From: Companilactobacillus halodurans
GTDB lineage: Bacteria > Bacillota > Bacilli > Lactobacillales > Lactobacillaceae
Length of the DNA: 55,943 nucleotides
Reading direction: 5' to 3'
NCBI RefSeq assembly: GCF_009600985.1
Contig: NZ_VDFP01000017.1
Span: 1-55,943, forward strand
This document shows, piece by piece, positions 55,286 to 55,943 of the stretch. The notes under the pieces are model-generated. The model had not been told where the DNA came from, searched no databases, and was given only the letters and a program-made list of their open reading frames with translations. Every line of letters begins with the position of its first letter. Within the stretch, counting starts at the first letter, position 1. The position numbers were made by a program, and so were the translations under genes.

Positions 55286-55762
55286 TTATTTTAAAAACGT
55301 TGCAATAGAGGCATCGCTTTCACCTGGAACCATTTGAGCTGTTATTTTAATTCCTTCACCAATTAATTCATTAATTGCATCCACATCATCCTGTGTTAGA
55401 GCAACTGAATTTTTTATAGATTTAGAACCCGGCTTAGAAGAAATATTTCCCACATTAAATTGAGTTAATCCTATCCCACCATCTATCAAGTTTTTCATAT
55501 CTTGAATATTACGAGTAATCAAAAAGGCCTTATCGTCATCATACTTACCATTTTTTATATTTTCTATTCCCTTATTGATTGATAATATTGACAATTTGAC
55601 TCCTGTTGGACGTGCTAATTTTAAAGCATTGATTTGCATTTTGTCATGAACCACTTTATCGTTTACAACAATAATGCGATTAGCCCCCAATAAGTTAGTC
55701 CAAACTGTTGCAACTTGTCCATGAATTAATCGTTCGTCTACTCTTGCATGTATTATTGACAT
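55286..55762 (-). CDS. PTS EIIB, mannose/sorbose family
   Basis: 158 aa, complete. IIHARVDERLIHGQVATVW contains phospho-His14; NDKVVHDKMQINALKLARPTGVKL and the C-terminal IKITAQMVPGESDASI complete the fold. First gene of the EIIB-RpiR-murQ group. EIIA, EIIC and EIID are not in the window and may be beyond the IS end 72 nt upstream or elsewhere. It differs clearly in sequence from the truncated EIIB at the left edge. SD TGGAGG. Confidence 0.9.
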   Translation of the reverse strand: MSIIHARVDERLIHGQVATVWTNLLGANRIIVVNDKVVHDKMQINALKLARPTGVKLSILSINKGIENIKNGKYDDDKAFLITRNIQDMKNLIDGGIGLTQFNVGNISSKPGSKSIKNSVALTQDDVDAINELIGEGIKITAQMVPGESDASIATFLK

Positions 55763-55833
55763 TGTTTATTATCCTCCAAAAATAATTTAATTAATTAAAT
55801 TTAATTAATTATTTACATCGAAAATTACAAGAA

Positions 55834-55943
55834 CAAGTTAGCCACTTGTCCAAAAATAAATACGAAATATATCAGTACCAGAAAAGTACATTTCTAAACT
55901 CCACAGAAACTAGTGAATAGTTCCCGTGGAGTTTTGTAGTTTA
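55834..55943 (+). mobile_element. Left end of an insertion sequence (partial)
   Basis: Begins with CAAGTTAGCCACTT, identical to the terminal repeat at the left edge (98-111, minus strand). About 75 bases in, AAACTCCAC pairs with GTGGAGTTT (~55893-55936), a hairpin like those that shield transposase genes from outside transcription. No transposase is reached within the window. It sits in the promoter region of the EIIB-RpiR-murQ operon and may alter its expression. Assignment rests on the repeat pair. Confidence 0.5.

Overview
The window is low-GC Firmicute DNA that looks like the chromosome of a lactic acid bacterium of the Lactobacillaceae. Indicators are the many sugar-PTS operons, ClpL, BrnQ behind a T-box leader, a LicT/RAT antitermination leader, LtaS-type enzymes, and a tannase/gallate decarboxylase set of the Lactiplantibacillus plantarum type. 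A Companilactobacillus-like host is my inference and was not tested. No rRNA, tRNA or CRISPR array was seen. Each edge of the window carries a 14-bp end sequence (CAAGTTAGCCACTT, facing outward) that looks like the terminal repeat of one insertion sequence. The left copy cuts off the 3' end of a PTS gene.

Left part (1-9.5 kb). A mannose-family PTS operon (SIS-domain deglycase-like enzyme, EIIA, truncated EIIB) is divergent from a GntR regulator, with two perfect palindromes between them; the enzyme resembles FrlB, so Amadori compounds are the likely substrate. Next comes a fructose-family PTS operon (PRD regulator, EIIA, EIIB, EIIC) ending in a GH38 alpha-mannosidase, preceded by a cre site and a 24-bp palindrome. 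A gene-poor stretch of about 0.9 kb follows.

10.4-25 kb. A purine permease is followed by a two-gene unit of a small HTH protein and clpL with three operator-like repeats over its promoter. A complete beta-glucoside operon follows (LicT-like antiterminator, RAT/terminator, EIIBCA, GH1). Then come a lipase-like gene split by an in-frame TAG, a T-box-controlled brnQ with a GNAT gene, pgi and a VanZ-like gene.

25-40.6 kb. Two tandem lipoteichoic-acid-synthase paralogues, a two-component system, a HAD phosphatase, an EIIA-like protein that lacks the phospho-histidine and is divergent from a LysR regulator, an MDR oxidoreductase, a secreted 3D-domain protein with an upstream WalR-type box, an FMN reductase, and a GH3 enzyme with swapped domain order.

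40.6-56 kb. coaBC, then a contiguous tannin-degradation locus: tannase followed by UbiD, UbiX and subunit D. The UbiD gene has its own promoter and a LysR-type palindrome. Upstream of the tannase lie two divergent copies of a ~165-bp element that appears to fold into a three-way junction, with stems conserved by compensatory changes; this is the most interesting unexplained feature. The rest holds a UvrD-type helicase, a LysR regulator, a DUF554 protein, a HAD phosphatase, an atypical SDR protein, and an EIIB-RpiR-murQ-TauE/SafE group probably handling an N-acetylmuramate-type sugar.
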